Positions 45,861 through 55,678 of a stretch of 64,000 nt of DNA are shown in pieces (position 1 is the first letter of the stretch; each line of letters begins with the position of its first letter). The notes beneath the pieces were generated by a model. It did not search any database, was not told where the DNA came from, and was given only the letters and a program-made list of their open reading frames with translations. A program made the position numbers and the translations under genes. Source of the stretch: Staphylococcus argenteus (GTDB lineage: Bacteria > Bacillota > Bacilli > Staphylococcales > Staphylococcaceae); assembly GCF_000236925.1 (NCBI RefSeq), contig NC_016941.1:2678566-2742565 (forward strand), in the 5' to 3' direction.

Positions 45861-45893
45861 AATGACCATCCTTTCTATGTAATTAATTTGACG

Positions 45894-45907
45894 AGAAAGC
45901 GTTTACA
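45894..45907. promoter_or_regulatory. Putative CcpA cre site upstream of the lip unit
   Basis: The minus-strand sequence TGTAAACGCTTTCT matches the cre consensus TGWAARCGYTWNCW at every position. It lies between a possible promoter and the 21-codon ORF, a position typical for roadblock repression. Confidence 0.65.
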
Positions 45908-45925
45908 TTTATATTTAAAAAATAT

Positions 45926-45941
45926 ATTCTCCAAAGAGAAT
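45926..45941. promoter_or_regulatory. Palindrome ATTCTC-CAAA-GAGAAT upstream of lip
   Basis: A perfect 6-bp inverted repeat with a 4-bp spacer, next to AT-rich DNA that could hold the -35 region. It could be a regulator operator or a small RNA hairpin. No regulator is assigned. Confidence 0.4.
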
Positions 45942-46490
45942 TTAAAGTGCATACGCTAATCATTTCAAATTATTAATTAATATTATATTTGGCAAAATTT
46001 AATTAGTCAATAATTAGACACAATTTAATTATGCAAATTGTAACTTTTTTACATATATCCTTTATACTTATTTATACTTATTTATTTGGGGCTTGATTCC
46101 AATGATGTATCACGCTTTTTAGATTAGCTGTATGAAGGTAATTTATGAGCTATTACAGTTTTAATTATTGCTGGTGTCGTATTTTAAACCTAAAAATAGA
46201 TTGTCTTCCACAATGATTGTATCAGGATAAGCCGTTATACTTGTTCCTACATTAAATATATACAGTTAGTTTTCTTCCCTCAAAGTAAGTATTCTAATAT
46301 TTTTAATTTATTGTTTAATTACTCTTGAACTACCTTTAACTTAATCTCGAATTTATGATGATTAGCATAAAAATACACCCCATAAAGTTAGTTTTTTAGT
46401 CCAACTTTTGGGATGCACATCTTAGTTCTAATGGAGATTGTCTTTTACATAGGCTATGACATTTCTATTTCAGGCTAGATATATTTTTAT
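45942..46490. other. Non-coding region between lip and his operons
   Basis: About 550 bp, AT-rich. It holds a terminator-like inverted repeat at 46370-46418 and no convincing gene. An 89-codon plus-strand ORF at 46456-46725 runs into hisIE and lacks a ribosome binding site. Confidence 0.5.
46370..46418. repeat. Inverted repeat resembling paired IS3-type ends or a terminator
   Basis: TACACCCCATAAAGTTAG and AGTCCAACTTTTGGGATGCA face each other around a T-run. The stem has one bulge. Such sequences resemble the termini of IS150/IS3-group elements and also common terminator-like repeats in staphylococci. No transposase lies between them. Confidence 0.45.
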
Positions 46491-46592
46491 TCACAGTATA
46501 AATACAAAGAATATAAAGACAACTATGATATTAATAGGTAGTAACGACAAACATAACTTTTTAGCTTTTTCCTGTAATGAACATTTTTTCAT
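46491..46592 (-). CDS. Possible 33-residue membrane peptide after hisIE
   Basis: The ORF begins MKKCSLQEKAKKLCLSLLP, with a cationic N-terminus and a single hydrophobic stretch (INIIVVFIFFVFIL) to the end. AAGGGG lies 6 nt before the ATG. It starts 68 nt beyond the hisIE stop on the same strand. No family is recognised. It may be a genuine small membrane peptide or chance. Confidence 0.35.
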   Translation of the reverse strand: MKKCSLQEKAKKLCLSLLPINIIVVFIFFVFIL

Positions 46593-46659
46593 ATTTTTCC
46601 CCTTCATAACTTCATTATATCGATCTATATACTTCTCTACATCTCAGTACATACTTTTT

Positions 46660-47292
46660 TTACCACTGTTCGATATTTTGTCGTTCTCCTTTAAAGTTAT
46701 TGCGCTTATGATGTCTACGCGCTAGTTCTGCCTCAATTTCTGAAAAATCGACGCCTAGCGCATGCATCAAGACAAATAAATGATAAAGTTCATCTGCTAC
46801 TTCACTTACAAATGCCCTTTTGTCACCTTTAATTGCTTCAATTACGACTTCAAAAGCTTCTTCACCGTATTTTTTTGTAATCTTTTCTATACCTTCTGTT
46901 AATAAATATTTCGTATATGACTTGTCATTATTGGATTGGGCACTATCTTGAACTGTTTGAGCTAATGTTTGCACTGAAAATGGAACTTCTGTGTTGAAAC
47001 AACTTTGACTGCCTGTATGGCATGTTGGGCCATTTGGTATGACATCGATTAAGATGGTATCATTGTCACAATCCACATGAATATCTTCAACACGTTGCGT
47101 ATGACCAGATTTTTCACCTTTTGTCCAAAGACGTTGTTTAGATCGAGAATAAAAACATACCACACCATCTTTTACAGTTTTGTCAAAAGCATCTTGATTC
47201 ATATAACCTAACATCAAGACTTGTTTTGTTCGACTATCTTGTAAAATAGCAGGTACTAATCCTTTACTAAAATCAATTTTATAATTGGTCAT
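46660..47292 (-). CDS. hisI: Bifunctional HisIE (phosphoribosyl-AMP cyclohydrolase / PR-ATP pyrophosphohydrolase)
   Basis: The 210-residue fusion performs steps 2 and 3 of histidine synthesis. HisI (about 1-100) has VLMLGYMNQDAFDKT, SRSKQRLWTKGE, the DCDNDT metal motif and CHTGSQSCF. HisE (about 115-210) has EEAFEVVIEAIKGD and ADELYHLFVLM. Its ATG overlaps the hisF stop by 4 nt. Last enzyme of the his operon. Confidence 0.95.
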   Translation of the reverse strand: MTNYKIDFSKGLVPAILQDSRTKQVLMLGYMNQDAFDKTVKDGVVCFYSRSKQRLWTKGEKSGHTQRVEDIHVDCDNDTILIDVIPNGPTCHTGSQSCFNTEVPFSVQTLAQTVQDSAQSNNDKSYTKYLLTEGIEKITKKYGEEAFEVVIEAIKGDKRAFVSEVADELYHLFVLMHALGVDFSEIEAELARRHHKRNNFKGERQNIEQW

Positions 47293-48047
47293 CTTACTGC
47301 TATACCCCCTTGTCGTATAACTTCTTTAATAGATTGAACCGTTGTTTCCCTGTCATGCAAAATACTTGCAGCTAAACCAGCAGATACATCCGTCTGTTCA
47401 AACAATTCTACAAAATGTTGTGCATTGCCACCGCCACCAGATGCAATAATTGGAATGTTCACAAGAGACTTTATTTTCGCAAGATGTTCAATATCAAAGC
47501 CTTGCTTCATGCCATCATGTCCCATACTCGTAACGAGCAATTCACCTGCACCTAACTGTTCTACTTGCTGTACCCAGTCATACACTTTAATATTTGTCAT
47601 CTTTTTACCACCATGCGTACAACAATAATGTGCTTTTCTTTCAGGATCATAATGGCTATCAATTGCTATGCATATGCATTGTCTACCAAATTTATCACTT
47701 GCTTGTTTAATTAGCTGTGGATTTTTTAAAGCACTTGAATTTAATGATACTTTATCTGCACCATGATTTAACAATTGGGTAATATCATCGAGACTTTGAA
47801 TCCCACCTCCTATAGTAAGAGGAATAAATAAGCGTGATGCCGTCTGTTCAATAACTTCTAGCATTAAACTATGACCCTCTTCCGTCTTAGAGATGTCTAA
47901 AAACACTAACTCATCAGCACCCGCTTCATTGTAATACATTGCTAAATCAACAGGATTTCCAATATCTCTTAACCCTTTAAATTGAATCCCTTTAACGACA
48001 CGACCATCTTTTACATCTAAACATGGAATGATACGTTTTTTTATCAT
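47289..48047 (-). CDS. hisF: Imidazole glycerol phosphate synthase cyclase subunit HisF
   Basis: The 252-residue TIM barrel forms IGP and AICAR with ammonia from His[17 protein letters not shown] holds the catalytic Asp11, and AIDSHY the second Asp region. The ATG at 48047 is preferred to 48062 because GGAGGGG lies 5 nt upstream. It overlaps the hisA stop by 4 nt. Confidence 0.95.
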   Translation of the reverse strand: MIKKRIIPCLDVKDGRVVKGIQFKGLRDIGNPVDLAMYYNEAGADELVFLDISKTEEGHSLMLEVIEQTASRLFIPLTIGGGIQSLDDITQLLNHGADKVSLNSSALKNPQLIKQASDKFGRQCICIAIDSHYDPERKAHYCCTHGGKKMTNIKVYDWVQQVEQLGAGELLVTSMGHDGMKQGFDIEHLAKIKSLVNIPIIASGGGGNAQHFVELFEQTDVSAGLAASILHDRETTVQSIKEVIRQGGIAVR

Positions 48048-48748
48048 TTTAGCCCCTCCCAAAAAGCTGGTTGGTGCGCGGCCTTCCCTACAATAGCAGC
48101 GTGAACATTTAGCGACGCTAATCGTTGAATATCTTGCTGATGTCTAATACCACCAGACGCGATGATAGGAATCGTCGTTGCCTTCACTAATTGACCAGTT
48201 AATTCAAAGTTAGGCCCCGACATTTTGCCATCTTTAGCAATATCAGTATAAATAATGCCTCCAAGAGGTATATCCGATAACTGTTTCACAAAACTAAATA
48301 AATTCAACTCTGTGTCCTCTTCCCACCCGTTCACTTTAATATCCTCGCCATAAGCATCAACAGATAAATAAATGCGACCTGGAAATGTATGTGCCATCTC
48401 TATAAGCCATTCTGTATCTTGAATACCTTTCGTTCCAACGATGCAATAATTAATTCCTGCAGCAAAGTAGTCCATGATTTGTGCTTTCGTACGAATGCCA
48501 CCACCTACTTCAATATCTTTCGTTGTTAACCTTCTCAACGACTTAATATAATCAAACTCTCGGGCATGCTGTGCCTTAGCACCTATCAAGTCGACGATAT
48601 GAATACGATTAACACATTCAAATTGACTATAGTAAGCAATACTTTCTTCAGCCGAACGCGACATTTTTTCTTCACTATCATATTTACCTTCTGTTAACCT
48701 CACACTTGTTGACTCAATCAAATCAATCGCTGGCCATAATTCAATCAT
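48044..48748 (-). CDS. hisA: ProFAR isomerase HisA
   Basis: The 234-residue TIM barrel isomerises ProFAR to [26 protein letters not shown] holds the Asp general base; [12 protein letters not shown] and [12 protein letters not shown] are phosphate-binding loops. It overlaps hisH by 8 nt. Confidence 0.95.
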   Translation of the reverse strand: MIELWPAIDLIESTSVRLTEGKYDSEEKMSRSAEESIAYYSQFECVNRIHIVDLIGAKAQHAREFDYIKSLRRLTTKDIEVGGGIRTKAQIMDYFAAGINYCIVGTKGIQDTEWLIEMAHTFPGRIYLSVDAYGEDIKVNGWEEDTELNLFSFVKQLSDIPLGGIIYTDIAKDGKMSGPNFELTGQLVKATTIPIIASGGIRHQQDIQRLASLNVHAAIVGKAAHQPAFWEGLK

Positions 48749-49319
48749 TTATAAATCCCCCTTGTATTGCCTGACGCAAAATTTGTAACCCATATGTACC
48801 GCTTTTTTCAGGATGGAATTGAATACCAATATAATTGTTAAATTGAACAATTGCTGGAATATCAACTCCATATTGCGCATATGCAATGACATTTTCTGAC
48901 ATCGGTGCTTGATAAGAATGTACGAAATAAACATCTTGATTTAACATAGGGTGCTGACTCACTAAATTATTCCAGCCTAAGTGTGGCACAGGGTAGTTTG
49001 TCTGAATATGCGAGATATTTCCTGGAATAAATCCTAATCCGGATACATCACCTTCATCGCTATGCTCATACATTAACTGCATGCCTAGACAAATACCAAT
49101 CATTTTCTTATCAGTATTCTTAGCCAATATTGCATCGAGATTTAATCGTTTTATCTCTGACATCGCATCTTTGAAATGACCGACACCCGGTAATATGATT
49201 GTTTCTGCTTGTTCGATTATATTTTGGTCATTGGAGACAACCACCTTATATCCTAAATGTTCAACAGCACGCTTTACATTGCTAATATTACCCAGTCCAT
49301 AATCAATGATGACAATCAT
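48741..49319 (-). CDS. hisH: Imidazole glycerol phosphate synthase glutaminase subunit HisH
   Basis: The 192-residue class I glutamine amidotransferase supplies ammonia to His[12 protein letters not shown] holds the nucleophilic Cys, and [10 protein letters not shown] holds the His-Glu pair. It overlaps hisB by 4 nt. Confidence 0.95.
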   Translation of the reverse strand: MIVIIDYGLGNISNVKRAVEHLGYKVVVSNDQNIIEQAETIILPGVGHFKDAMSEIKRLNLDAILAKNTDKKMIGICLGMQLMYEHSDEGDVSGLGFIPGNISHIQTNYPVPHLGWNNLVSQHPMLNQDVYFVHSYQAPMSENVIAYAQYGVDIPAIVQFNNYIGIQFHPEKSGTYGLQILRQAIQGGFIND

Positions 49320-49894
49320 TCAATCACACCTTTCGATGACGGTACACGCTGATCATTAGTAGCAGTCAATGCCATACCTAATGCGCGGGCAAATGCTTTA
49401 AATATAGCTTCAATCTCATGGTGTGTATTGCCTCCACGAATCAAATCAATATGAGTTGTTAATCTCGCATTGATTACGACCGCTCTGAAAAATTCTTCCA
49501 CTAATTCCGTATCAAATGTGCCTACTTTTTCCTTACTTAACGATGCATTGAATGATAAGTATGGACGCCCACTTATATCCACAACGACACGCGCTAATGT
49601 TTCATCCATTGGAATGTACATCGTTCCATAACGAACGAAGTGCTTTTTATCTTTAATCATTTCAAGTAATAGTTGGCCAATAACAATGCCGATATCTTCA
49701 GTTACATGGTGATCATCTACATCGATATCACCTTGTGCCTCGATGTTTAACGACAGTCCACTATGAAACGTAAACAAAGTTAACATATGATTTAAAAAGC
49801 CCACACCTGTATTAATATGCGATGGTGACTGATCATCAGATATTGAAATATTTAGTTGCGTTTCAGCTGTGTTTCGTTGTTTTTTATAAATCAT
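49316..49894 (-). CDS. hisB: Imidazoleglycerol-phosphate dehydratase HisB
   Basis: The 192-residue monofunctional dehydratase has the manganese-binding repeats GFLNHMLTLFTFHSG, DDHHVTEDIG and NTHHEIEAIFKAFARAL. The ATG at 49894 has GGAG 8 nt upstream; an in-frame start at 49918 would read within hisC. It overlaps hisC by 11 nt. Confidence 0.95.
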   Translation of the reverse strand: MIYKKQRNTAETQLNISISDDQSPSHINTGVGFLNHMLTLFTFHSGLSLNIEAQGDIDVDDHHVTEDIGIVIGQLLLEMIKDKKHFVRYGTMYIPMDETLARVVVDISGRPYLSFNASLSKEKVGTFDTELVEEFFRAVVINARLTTHIDLIRGGNTHHEIEAIFKAFARALGMALTATNDQRVPSSKGVIE

Positions 49895-50876
49895 ATTTTG
49901 CGCTCCATTCTTTAACAATTTCTTCTAATTGCTTTAACTGTGATGCTGTTGCAATTGAGTATCTTACATAACCTTTCATGACATGCTCATCATAAAAACG
50001 AGGTTTAAAACCTTGATCATATACGTATTGTCCTAATTGTTGTGCCGCCGAACCCTTAGTAAGTACAAAATTAGCATTTGATGGGAATACTGACATTTTA
50101 TCTGCAACATGTGTATCAAATATTTGTTTTAACTGATTAGCTAATTGACGTTGCATCGTTAAAAATCGTCTTGTATCATCTCTTTGTCTAAAAATATAAG
50201 TCGCAATATTTAGTGTAAATACATTTAATGGATATGGATGTTCTATTTTTTGGATAAGCTGTATCGTTTCAGCAGTACTAATTAATACACCTAATCTTAA
50301 TCCAGCAATACCAAAGGCCTTTGATAATGTACGCATTCTTAAAATGTGTGGTGCCATTTCAACATCATATGCCATGCCATAATCTAAATATGCTTCATCA
50401 ATGACAAAGTATCCATTTAATGCTTTCATCTTGTCTGCAATAGCTTTTAAAAAAGCAGTGTCAAATTGCTTACCTGATGGATTATGCGGATTACTCATGA
50501 TAAAAAATGACGGTTGTACTTCATCAATTCTCGATAAAATAGTTTCCAAATCAAATGTTAAATCAGGTGTTGCATCTACAAATGCAATTTCACGATTTAC
50601 TTGTGCCGCATATGCTTGATACATAAAAAAGTCTGGATTTAAAGTTAACGCTGGACCTTTTGGCATTATCAACATTAACTTTTGAATCAATTCATCCGAA
50701 CCATTTCCTGCGATAATTTGTTCAGCCGATAACCCGTAAAAGTTAGCGTAAGCTTCCTTGAATTGTTCATATGCTTTATCTGGATATAAGTTATATGGTG
50801 TCGCACTAATAATTGAAGCTATTGTTTTTTCATTCAACGGCGTAACGGGACTTTCATTTTTATCAATATAAATCAT
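49884..50876 (-). CDS. hisC: Histidinol-phosphate aminotransferase HisC
   Basis: The 330-residue PLP-dependent enzyme, of slightly short length for the family, has FFIMSNPHNPSGK, VIDEAYLDYG and the PLP lysine in RTLSKAFGIAGLRLG. GGGGAG lies 10 nt before the ATG. It follows hisD by 15 nt. Confidence 0.93.
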   Translation of the reverse strand: MIYIDKNESPVTPLNEKTIASIISATPYNLYPDKAYEQFKEAYANFYGLSAEQIIAGNGSDELIQKLMLIMPKGPALTLNPDFFMYQAYAAQVNREIAFVDATPDLTFDLETILSRIDEVQPSFFIMSNPHNPSGKQFDTAFLKAIADKMKALNGYFVIDEAYLDYGMAYDVEMAPHILRMRTLSKAFGIAGLRLGVLISTAETIQLIQKIEHPYPLNVFTLNIATYIFRQRDDTRRFLTMQRQLANQLKQIFDTHVADKMSVFPSNANFVLTKGSAAQQLGQYVYDQGFKPRFYDEHVMKGYVRYSIATASQLKQLEEIVKEWSAKYDL

Positions 50877-50891
50877 TTCAATTACACTCCC

Positions 50892-52142
50892 CTAAGACTG
50901 ACGTATTAAAATAGATTGTTGGTGATTAAATAGTGCTTCGACTTGAGCAATATGTTGCGCTGAATCAGCAATTTGATTAAATGTGTCTTTTGTTAAATGA
51001 ATCACCGTGTTACGTGTTAAGAAATCATTGACTGATAACCCATTGGTAAATCTAGCCGTTCTATTTGTAGGTAATACATGACTTGGACCTGCTACATAAT
51101 CCCCTATGACTTCCGGCGAATAATGTCCAATAAACAATGCACCCACATACTTCACTTTTTCAATATATAATTGAGGATTTTCCGTTTGGATCGACGCATG
51201 TTCAGGGGCAATCGTATTCATAACATGACATGCTTCTTCAAAATCACTAACATGAATAAGATAGTGTTGGTTAGTAATACTTTTAGATACAATGTCGTAT
51301 CTTTCTACATTAGGCAATGCTTTGGCAATGCGTGATTCTAGATCTTTAAGTACTTGCGCATTTTCACTAATAATATACGTACGAGCTAATTCATCATGTT
51401 CTGCTTGTGCAAAAACATCATATACTATGGCATCTAAGTCTGCTGTTTCATCAATAATCAGTGCTATTTCTGTTGGCCCTGCTATTTGGTCAATACCTAC
51501 TTGTCCAAATAAATATTTCTTGGCATATGCAACAAATTGGTTACCTGGACCAACAATCTTATCTACTTTAGGTATCGTTTCAGTACCATATGTCAATGCT
51601 GCAATACTTTGAGCACCCCCAACTTGAAATACTTGGTTAACTTGCGTAATGTAACATGCTGCTAATACCTCTTGAGACACACCATTAGGTTGAGGTGGTG
51701 TCACAACGACAATATTTTCCACACCTGCAACTTGTGCTAATGTCGCGGTCATTAATACCGTTGAAGGATAACTTGCTTTACCACCTGGTACATAAATACC
51801 GACACTTTCTAGTGGGTGATAAATTTCATAGCATTCACCTGCTTCTCCTACATGCTGATTGGTCTGTTTAATACTTTGTTGATATGCTCTAATTCTTTCA
51901 TAGCTTTGTTGTAATGCTTGCTTCGTTTTTTCATCTAACGTATCAAATGCTGCTTTAATCTGTTCACGACTAATTTCTAAACAATCTGTTTTAGTATGAT
52001 CAAATGTTAAATTATACATTTTTAAAGCCTTGTCCCCATGAACCTTAACTTCCTGACAAATATCGCGAATAATTGGATATAACGACTCATCTAATGGCGC
52101 TTCTAGTGAAAATTGTTTCAAAAATTGTTGTGCATTATACAT
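50892..52142 (-). CDS. hisD: Histidinol dehydrogenase HisD
   Basis: The 416-residue NAD-dependent zinc enzyme performs the last two oxidations. Motifs include [45 protein letters not shown] and QAEHDELA, plus APEHASIQ (zinc and catalytic residues). It overlaps hisG by 8 nt. Confidence 0.95.
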   Translation of the reverse strand: MYNAQQFLKQFSLEAPLDESLYPIIRDICQEVKVHGDKALKMYNLTFDHTKTDCLEISREQIKAAFDTLDEKTKQALQQSYERIRAYQQSIKQTNQHVGEAGECYEIYHPLESVGIYVPGGKASYPSTVLMTATLAQVAGVENIVVVTPPQPNGVSQEVLAACYITQVNQVFQVGGAQSIAALTYGTETIPKVDKIVGPGNQFVAYAKKYLFGQVGIDQIAGPTEIALIIDETADLDAIVYDVFAQAEHDELARTYIISENAQVLKDLESRIAKALPNVERYDIVSKSITNQHYLIHVSDFEEACHVMNTIAPEHASIQTENPQLYIEKVKYVGALFIGHYSPEVIGDYVAGPSHVLPTNRTARFTNGLSVNDFLTRNTVIHLTKDTFNQIADSAQHIAQVEALFNHQQSILIRQS

Positions 52143-52749
52143 TGGTAATAGACACCTCCATAGAACGAATAAATTGCTCTATTAACTGTGATTTTTTAAA
52201 ATAAGCTGCTTTATTAGTAATTAACCTTGCATTGATATCGCTAATATAGTGCTTTTCAATCAGTCCATTTGCTTCTAAAGTAGTGCCTGTTTGAACGATA
52301 TCAACAATACCGTCGACCATATCAACGACACAGGCTAATTCAACAGAACCACTCAATTTAATAAGCTCGACATCAATGCCTTTTGATTTGAAATATGTTT
52401 CAGCAGTATGGACATAACTTGTTGCGATTTTACGATAATTTGTTGTTTCAGGTTTCGCTGCAACTGCAAAATGACACATCCCAAATGGCAAATTCAACAA
52501 ATTGTTAACATTGTAATGACGCTCATCTAATATGTCGCTACCAACGATGCCAATATCAGCAATGCCTTGCTCAACATAGATGGGCACATCACTTCCCTTT
52601 ACTAAAATACATTCATTATTGTCTACGCTTAATAATAGTTGGCGTTCTCTATTCTTTAATGCTTCTGATAATACCGTAAATTTAATTGAATCTAAGTAAT
52701 CAATTAAACTTTCCATTAGTCTCCCTTTCGCTATAGCAATTCTTAACAT
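52135..52749 (-). CDS. hisG: ATP phosphoribosyltransferase, short form HisG
   Basis: The 204-residue short-form HisG needs HisZ for activity and regulation. [19 protein letters not shown] starts the protein; [15 protein letters not shown] is the PRPP-binding loop. The ATG at 52749 has GGAG 8 nt upstream; alternatives at 52755 and 52758 are too close. It follows hisZ by 18 nt. Confidence 0.95.
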   Translation of the reverse strand: MLRIAIAKGRLMESLIDYLDSIKFTVLSEALKNRERQLLLSVDNNECILVKGSDVPIYVEQGIADIGIVGSDILDERHYNVNNLLNLPFGMCHFAVAAKPETTNYRKIATSYVHTAETYFKSKGIDVELIKLSGSVELACVVDMVDGIVDIVQTGTTLEANGLIEKHYISDINARLITNKAAYFKKSQLIEQFIRSMEVSITNV

Positions 52750-52767
52750 AATCATCACTCCTTTACA

Positions 52768-53586
52768 TTAAAGAGTTAGTCCTAATCCAAACCCTTCGAT
52801 ACTTCCTTTGTAGTAGCCTCCGGTTAAAATACGTGATTCATTTTCTGTTAAATGACATTGAATAAATAGTCCCTTGTAGTATGATCTTGGCGGCTGTGCC
52901 GTAATATCTAAATGAACATCTTTATAACCTTGTGTATCTAACCATTGTTGCCAAACATTTAGTTCAACAAGTGCAGGGTGATCTTTAGAAATATAACGTT
53001 GCAATAATTTTAATTGTTGTTGCGTATTTTCTTGTAAAATTTGAACAATCGGATGTTCAGCTGATAAATATGTAACCAAACCTGATAAATTGCGTTCCTC
53101 AATCATCGATAATATGTCCGGTGTTTGTAATGCTTTATCTAGCAATGCATCGAGTAATTGATAATGCCCTAGTACGACAAATTGCACATTATCTTGTAAT
53201 TGTTGTTGGATAAATTGAATAAATAGCTGTAAGCTCTGTTGCACATTAGTTAATGTTGGCATATAGTTTTCCAAACCTACTTGTACAGCCGCTTCATTAT
53301 TTCGAATGATTAAGCCTGTATATGCTACTTTCGTTGCTGATGTTGGATACATCGTGTAATAACGTAATAATTGATCTGTAAAATCATTTCTAAGTGCATA
53401 AATTTGGTGTTCATGTTGCCAAAAATTACGCTCACCCATCTGCTGCAAATCTTCATGATTCAATTGTTTCCAGTCCAATTTTTCAATGACGTTAAAATCT
53501 ACAAGCTCATAATTCGCTTGATTAAAGTATTTTAAAAATGCTGTCTCTGCTTCTTTTAAAGCAATTAATTGTTTTGAATTATTCAC
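52768..53586 (-). CDS. hisZ: ATP phosphoribosyltransferase regulatory subunit HisZ
   Basis: The 272-residue HisRS-like paralogue partners the short-form HisG. It is shorter than many HisZ proteins (about 390 residues), lacking the C-terminal part. It keeps RNDFTDQLLRYYTMYP (class II motif 2 region) and the closing segment GGYYKGSIEGFGLGLTL. The start is GTG at 53586 with GGGTGG upstream. First gene of the operon. Confidence 0.85.
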   Translation of the reverse strand: MNNSKQLIALKEAETAFLKYFNQANYELVDFNVIEKLDWKQLNHEDLQQMGERNFWQHEHQIYALRNDFTDQLLRYYTMYPTSATKVAYTGLIIRNNEAAVQVGLENYMPTLTNVQQSLQLFIQFIQQQLQDNVQFVVLGHYQLLDALLDKALQTPDILSMIEERNLSGLVTYLSAEHPIVQILQENTQQQLKLLQRYISKDHPALVELNVWQQWLDTQGYKDVHLDITAQPPRSYYKGLFIQCHLTENESRILTGGYYKGSIEGFGLGLTL

Positions 53587-53713
53587 TCGACCACCCTTAC
53601 CTTCAATATCCTATGTAAAACAAATAATGTTTTATGATTTTTACTTTAATTCTCTACCACGCTAAAGTGTAATATGGATAATAACTTATCATTTTTATCA
53701 AATTATTACAACC

Positions 53714-53728
53714 TTTTTCTGAAAATTC
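53714..53728. promoter_or_regulatory. CodY-like box upstream of hisZ
   Basis: CTTTTTCTGAAAATT differs from the CodY consensus AATTTTCWGAAAATT at two positions. It lies directly upstream of the possible -35 element. Amino-acid-responsive control of his genes by CodY is expected in S. aureus. Confidence 0.5.
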
Positions 53729-53762
53729 ACTATATTGAGGTTGGATTTTTTGAATAAAAAAG

Positions 53763-53840
53763 CAGGACAATAGCGCATATAAAAATTCATAACTAAAATT
53801 TTTATATTGAAGTTGTACTTCTTGCACATATTGTCCTTGC
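53763..53840. terminator. Long imperfect inverted repeat after the deacetylase gene
   Basis: GCAGGACAATA...CATATAAAAATT pairs with AATTTTTATAT...TATTGTCCTTGC. It lies 53 nt past the stop of the minus-strand deacetylase gene. It may terminate that gene, though the T-run is not classical. Confidence 0.45.
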
Positions 53841-53892
53841 CTAATGACTTAATACATTATCTTTTTTTCAGGATTATTCTATTCATTTCAAC

Positions 53893-55017
53893 TTATTCTT
53901 CATAATTTCGATTACCTTTAAAGTAATGTCGATCTTCTTGACTATATACATTTTCAGGATTGAAAAATGGTTTTAGTTTATATTTAAATTCAAATAAGTT
54001 TAGACCATCAATTGCAACTCTATCTTGGTAAACGTTCGTTGATGAAATATCTGTAAAATTATTCGGTCCGACGCCTGCAATGAATTTAAATCCGGCATCA
54101 TCTACCAAGTAATTATATGCTGGTGTATGTCTATCTTGTGCACCATGAGGAAATACAAACATATCCGTTTTACCTACAATTGGTTCAACTTCATCTTTCC
54201 ATCTTTTAGTATCTTTTTTAATACCATCAAATGATGTCTTTTCAAAATTAATATGACCATATGAATGACTCGCAAATGACCAACCATCTCGTTTCATAGC
54301 GCGAACCACTTCTTCAGCGGCCTTTTTATTTTTTTCATAGTCTTTACTGTTTAATTCATTCGTACGATATCCTAATACACCTTCATAACCAGTTAATGCA
54401 ACAACGCCTTTTTCACCGTTTAAAGAAAAATCTGGATGCTCTTTTACAAATTTATTTAAAATCGGCACAATATCATTATCATCTGAATATGTAGTGTGGC
54501 CTTTTTTATCTGTCGTTTCAGAAACAACATGCTTATTTTTATCGAGTACTAAGCGGTCAACATATCCATGATGTCTCATATAACTATAATAATTCATATC
54601 ATCAATTGAGATAATTAAAGGCTTTTTCCCTTTAGGTAACTTTAATTTTTTTGCTTTGACCGGATGAGCTGATAAATCGTAAGCATCATGTGGATTAACA
54701 ATGATGTAATTATTTTTATATAATTCATTTAACGATTTTTTAAATTCACTGACAGTTATCATCCAATCATTATTCCCTTTTGCTTGGTGTGAATCTCCTG
54801 TAAATGCTACTTTTGGATCCGTGACTAAAGGATGATAGAACACATGATAAACCTGACCGTGATAAGTTTCCCAATTATCATTCACTTTCGATTTATGTTT
54901 TGCATATTCATTTGGATCAATAGATGTATTTTTAACTTGCTCATTGTGCTTAGAACAGCTATATAACACGCCAACTGATAACATCAGAAAAAATAACAAT
55001 AAATATTTTTTGTGCAT
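53893..55017 (-). CDS. Lipoprotein polysaccharide deacetylase
   Basis: The 374-residue product has a lipoprotein signal peptide with lipobox YSC (Cys21). The CE4 deacetylase domain has PLIISIDDMNYYSYM (metal/catalytic Asp pair), FASHSYGHINF (HxxxH metal motif) and VFPHGAQDRH. It should act on an extracellular glycan such as peptidoglycan or a surface polysaccharide. It shares the fold of IcaB but is membrane-anchored. GGGAGA lies 7 nt before the ATG. Confidence 0.85.
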   Translation of the reverse strand: MHKKYLLLFFLMLSVGVLYSCSKHNEQVKNTSIDPNEYAKHKSKVNDNWETYHGQVYHVFYHPLVTDPKVAFTGDSHQAKGNNDWMITVSEFKKSLNELYKNNYIIVNPHDAYDLSAHPVKAKKLKLPKGKKPLIISIDDMNYYSYMRHHGYVDRLVLDKNKHVVSETTDKKGHTTYSDDNDIVPILNKFVKEHPDFSLNGEKGVVALTGYEGVLGYRTNELNSKDYEKNKKAAEEVVRAMKRDGWSFASHSYGHINFEKTSFDGIKKDTKRWKDEVEPIVGKTDMFVFPHGAQDRHTPAYNYLVDDAGFKFIAGVGPNNFTDISSTNVYQDRVAIDGLNLFEFKYKLKPFFNPENVYSQEDRHYFKGNRNYEE

Positions 55018-55134
55018 TAAAATATCTCCCTATCTTTTATTAAGCACAATTATAACATTTTTATTATGTGGCTCGTAACTTTTTAATAAACTGTTGGGAT
55101 TTAAATTTTATTTTTTAGATAAAGTCATAGTATT

Positions 55135-55632
55135 TTATTTATAAAACACAATATCCCCTTTATTGATAATGTCGTCCATTGTATCGTCTCTCTTGAAATT
55201 AAGCCTTTCTGCTAATTGTATTGAACGATGATTATATTTATTTGTCCTGATAACCTTTGTGGTTTCATAATCAATGTGATCGACAAAATTTGTAATTGCT
55301 ATAATCGCTTCGTATGCATACCCATGTCCTTCAAAATCTGGATGAAGTTTATAAAATAAATTAAGTACCGTTTCTTGCTTTAATTGCCGATATTCATATC
55401 CACAAATACCAATAACACTACAATCTATTTTTTTTACCAATACAAAGTAACCAAATTGATATTGTTGCCAATGGTTTCGCCATTTTTCAATCCACCGTTG
55501 TGTGTCTAATTTGGAACTATGCAAACCTTTGGGAGTGTATATATTTGCTTGTGGATGACTACAAATATTATAAAGTTCAATCAAATGTAAGGAACTTGGA
55601 ATCATTAAACTTAATCTTTCAGTATTTATCAT
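55135..55632 (-). CDS. GNAT acetyltransferase (RimJ/RimL type)
   Basis: The 165-residue product resembles RimJ/RimL-type GNATs: INTERLSLMIPSS at the N-terminus, HPDFEGHGYAYEAIIAI as the acetyl-CoA loop, and TNKYNHRSIQLAERLNF near the C-terminus. The substrate is unknown. GGAGGGAG lies before the ATG at 55632. It lies 46 nt after the transporter gene that precedes it on the same strand. Confidence 0.82.
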   Translation of the reverse strand: MINTERLSLMIPSSLHLIELYNICSHPQANIYTPKGLHSSKLDTQRWIEKWRNHWQQYQFGYFVLVKKIDCSVIGICGYEYRQLKQETVLNLFYKLHPDFEGHGYAYEAIIAITNFVDHIDYETTKVIRTNKYNHRSIQLAERLNFKRDDTMDDIINKGDIVFYK

Positions 55633-55678
55633 TAAGTGTCTCCCTCCTATTTCTCTTTAAAGACTATTTATTTGAATA

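Larger units (their letters stand above)
53587..53892. other. Upstream region of the his operon
   Basis: This 306-bp interval holds a possible hisZ promoter (TTGATA at 53701-53696 with a poor -10 near 53675), a CodY-like box at 53714-53728, and a long imperfect hairpin at 53763-53840. No gene is visible. No T-box was recognised. Confidence 0.5.

Noticed and set aside
46456..46725. 89-codon plus-strand ORF
   Set aside because: No ribosome binding site, and its 3' part is antisense to hisIE.
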